From positions 1 to 44,794 of the forward strand of contig CALFOM010000135.1 of the NCBI GenBank assembly GCA_937919685.1: a DNA stretch of 44,794 nucleotides. The letters are read 5' to 3'. Under the pieces are notes generated by a model. It did not search any database and was not told the origin of the DNA. It saw only the letters and a program-made list of their open reading frames with translations. This stretch comes from an uncultured Phycisphaera sp. GTDB lineage: Bacteria > Planctomycetota > Phycisphaerae > Phycisphaerales > SM1A02. The stretch's first letter is position 1. Every line of letters begins with the position of its first letter. A program made the position numbers and the translations under genes. Shown one piece after another: positions 43,087 through 44,794 of this stretch.

Positions 43087-43291
43087 GGTGGTCCTCCCAA
43101 GCACTCGAGCGGTCCGAGGAATCGGCGTCGATGAAGTGTGCGGACACTGACAGTACCGGAAGCAGTGGACATCGTTGAGGAAGACCCGCTCATGGTGGAC
43201 AAAATAGAGACTGCAACACCCGACTTTTGAATCGACAAAATCGGCGGCAACCGGAAAGTCACTCGAGCCGATCCTCTATCCTTCCCAGTAC
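43087..43291. other. Divergent intergenic region
   Basis: These 205 bases separate the divergent NagB-LmbE and TPR-sulfotransferase genes and must carry the main promoter of the long minus-strand series. The middle (around 43195-43245) is A/T-richer than its surroundings. I could not pick out a convincing -35/-10 pair or operator on either strand. Confidence 0.5.
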
Positions 43292-44791
43292 ATGGCCAGC
43301 AATCCACAGCAGATCCTCGCCCAACTGAAACAAGCGGCCGCCCTTTTCGAGGGCGGCAGGGCTCGTCAAGCCAACGAACTCGCATCGGAAGTCCTCAAGA
43401 AAGAACCCCGGAACGTTCACGCACTCCGGATCTTCGCCCTTTCCGCCGCGAATTCAATGCAATGGCCCGAAGCGATGAAGGCCGCCGAGAAAGCTCTAAA
43501 ACTCTCTCCGACCGACCCCGGCGTGCTGGCCACCAATTCGACCGTGCTGATCGCCGGCGGCCGCTTCGAGGAAGCGTTGGCGAAGGCGAGGACCGCCCGA
43601 CGCATCGCTCCCAACGACCCCCGCGCCTACGGAAATTACACGGAATGCCTCATCTGGACCGGGCAGTTCCAGGCGTGCGCCGACCTGCTCCAGGAACGCG
43701 CCGACGCTGGACGGCTCACCCCGGGGACCGCCGGGAGCTTCGTCGGATCCTGCTTCGAACTCGGCCGATATGACGAGGCAATCAAGGCGGCCCGCGAGTT
43801 TCTGGACGCCCATGGCGCCAACCAGCCGCCGGTGGTGACTCGGCCCCTGTATTCCCTCCTCGGGCGATCCTTGGAGAAGGCCGGTCTTTCGGCGGAGGCG
43901 GTGCTCGTCTACGAAGAAATGAACACGCTGGTCGAAGGCCAGTTCGACGTCGCCGAGGCCGATCAGTTGACGGATCGCGTCATCCAGGCATTTCCCGCAG
44001 ACCACTACGAGGGAAGAGGTGGTTCAGCCAACGCTCAGAGCCGTCTACCAGTGTTCATCGTCGGACTCCCTCGAAGCGGCACGTCACTCCTCGAGCGAGT
44101 GGTCGGCGCCCATCCGGATGCCCATGGTGTCGGCGAGACGAGCCTGCTCGATGAACTACTCATGACGCACCTCGGCGCCGTCGGACCGAAACTGGCCTTC
44201 ATGGCGGCCGAGGCCGACGACGCGATGCTCGAGCGTATTCGCGCGGACTACCTGCGGGGCCTCCAACTGCAAGGAGGCCGCAAGCAGCGGATCGCCAACA
44301 AGAGCCTCATGCTGCCACGGCAGGTGGGCATCATCGGAATGCTCTTTCCTCGAGCGACCATCCTGGTCACCGATCGCGACCTTCACGACACCGCGATCTC
44401 GATCTGGGCCAACCTCTTCGACCCGACCCGCATGGCCTGGACGAGCCGGTTGGAGTGGATTGGCGCCATGGCCGCGATGCACCTGCGCATGATGAAACAC
44501 TGGACCGAGACGCTTCCCAATCCGGTCCTCACCGTCGACTACCGCCAACTCGCCAAGAATCCGAAGGAGACCGTTCCGAAAATCATCGAAGCGTGCGGAC
44601 TGCCTTGGAATGACGCGTGTCTCTCGCCTGAAACTGCTGCCACCAAGAAGAAGAGCGGCCGATTCTCGCCCACGCTCTCCGAACAGCAGCTTCGCAGGCC
44701 GATCAACACGTCGTCCATCGGTCGCGCCGAAGCCTTCGCCGAGAAAATCGCGGAGTTCCAGAAGGGCTTCGACTCGATCCGCAAGGATTGA
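43292..44791 (+). CDS. TPR-repeat sulfotransferase fusion
   Basis: The 499-residue protein has about five or six tetratricopeptide-like repeats in residues 5-240 (for example AMKAAEKALKLSPTDPGVLA and EEALAKARTARRIAPNDPRAY). A sulfotransferase domain follows, with the PAPS 5'-phosphosulfate loop in VFIVGLPRSGTSLLE (254-268) and a 3'-phosphate-type segment TDRDLHDTAISIWANLF. Such proteins transfer sulfate from PAPS to an acceptor; the TPR part probably selects protein or glycan partners. No signal peptide or membrane segment is visible, so it is likely cytoplasmic. The family is common in planctomycetes and marine bacteria. The gene is complete, ending three bases before the window end, and is divergent from the biosynthetic series. 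Confidence 0.9.
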   Translation: MASNPQQILAQLKQAAALFEGGRARQANELASEVLKKEPRNVHALRIFALSAANSMQWPEAMKAAEKALKLSPTDPGVLATNSTVLIAGGRFEEALAKARTARRIAPNDPRAYGNYTECLIWTGQFQACADLLQERADAGRLTPGTAGSFVGSCFELGRYDEAIKAAREFLDAHGANQPPVVTRPLYSLLGRSLEKAGLSAEAVLVYEEMNTLVEGQFDVAEADQLTDRVIQAFPADHYEGRGGSANAQSRLPVFIVGLPRSGTSLLERVVGAHPDAHGVGETSLLDELLMTHLGAVGPKLAFMAAEADDAMLERIRADYLRGLQLQGGRKQRIANKSLMLPRQVGIIGMLFPRATILVTDRDLHDTAISIWANLFDPTRMAWTSRLEWIGAMAAMHLRMMKHWTETLPNPVLTVDYRQLAKNPKETVPKIIEACGLPWNDACLSPETAATKKKSGRFSPTLSEQQLRRPINTSSIGRAEAFAEKIAEFQKGFDSIRKD

Positions 44792-44794
44792 CCG

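Overview
The window looks like a chromosomal segment of a high-GC marine planctomycete, probably of the Phycisphaerae type. This is inferred from gene content rather than from any marker gene. The clues are a PA14/multi-CxxCH cytochrome lipoprotein paired with a sorbosone-dehydrogenase-like beta-propeller protein, Tat-exported Gfo/Idh/MocA and TIM-barrel sugar enzymes, a secreted protein with a GDGGDP linker, strong G/C third-position bias, and frequent GTG/TTG starts. No rRNA, tRNA, insertion sequence, CRISPR array or prophage gene was recognised.

Layout, left to right. (1) 1-698 is the N-terminal part of a secreted protein on the minus strand. It carries two in-frame minisatellites, one in the signal peptide and one in the linker. 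A roughly 650-bp gene-poor stretch follows, holding a probable small frameshifted gene remnant. (2) 1352-7550 (minus) encodes a DPP-IV-type peptidase, the ClpB disaggregase and a cobalamin-type binding protein. (3) 7716-11022 (minus) encodes two Tat-exported enzymes of sugar metabolism, one of them a TIM barrel fused to a DUF6807 (PmoA-like) domain. (4) 11108-17104 (minus) is a complete tripartite RND efflux operon: outer-membrane factor, membrane-fusion protein and HAE1 pump. (5) 17247-22931 (plus) encodes a pentahaem PA14 cytochrome lipoprotein, a secreted beta-propeller dehydrogenase-like protein, a guanine-deaminase-like enzyme and a CPBP-like membrane protein without its glutamates. (6) 22973-27518 (minus) encodes a secreted transglutaminase-like protein, a class III aminotransferase and an unknown secreted protein.

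(7) The most interesting part is 27693-43086. It is a tightly packed minus-strand gene series plus one convergent glycosyltransferase, and it reads as an aryl-polyene / xanthomonadin-type biosynthetic cluster. In transcription order it encodes a NagB-LmbE fusion, ABC ATPase, UbiE-like methyltransferase, DUF2141 lipoprotein, PlsC-like acyltransferase, LpxL-like acyltransferase, ABC-2 permease, acyl carrier protein, FabZ-like dehydratase, a single-chain ketosynthase-chain-length-factor fusion, a chorismatase of the FkbO/Hyg5/XanB2 family, an FAD enzyme with the WxWxIP halogenase motif, and an aryl-AMP ligase. Most junctions overlap by 1-16 bp. The only clear break, before the ACP gene, contains a candidate internal promoter. 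A working model: chorismatase makes hydroxybenzoate, the ligase loads it on ACP, KS-CLF and dehydratase build a conjugated chain, the FAD enzyme and methyltransferase tailor it, the acyltransferases and glycosyltransferase attach it to a lipid, and the ABC pair moves it. No ketoreductase or thioesterase is present in the window, so the pathway is incomplete here or borrows from fatty-acid synthesis.

(8) 43292-44791 (plus) is a divergent TPR-sulfotransferase fusion. Starts were chosen from Shine-Dalgarno-like sequences, overlaps and family N-termini, and often differ from the ORF track, which extends to the farthest start.
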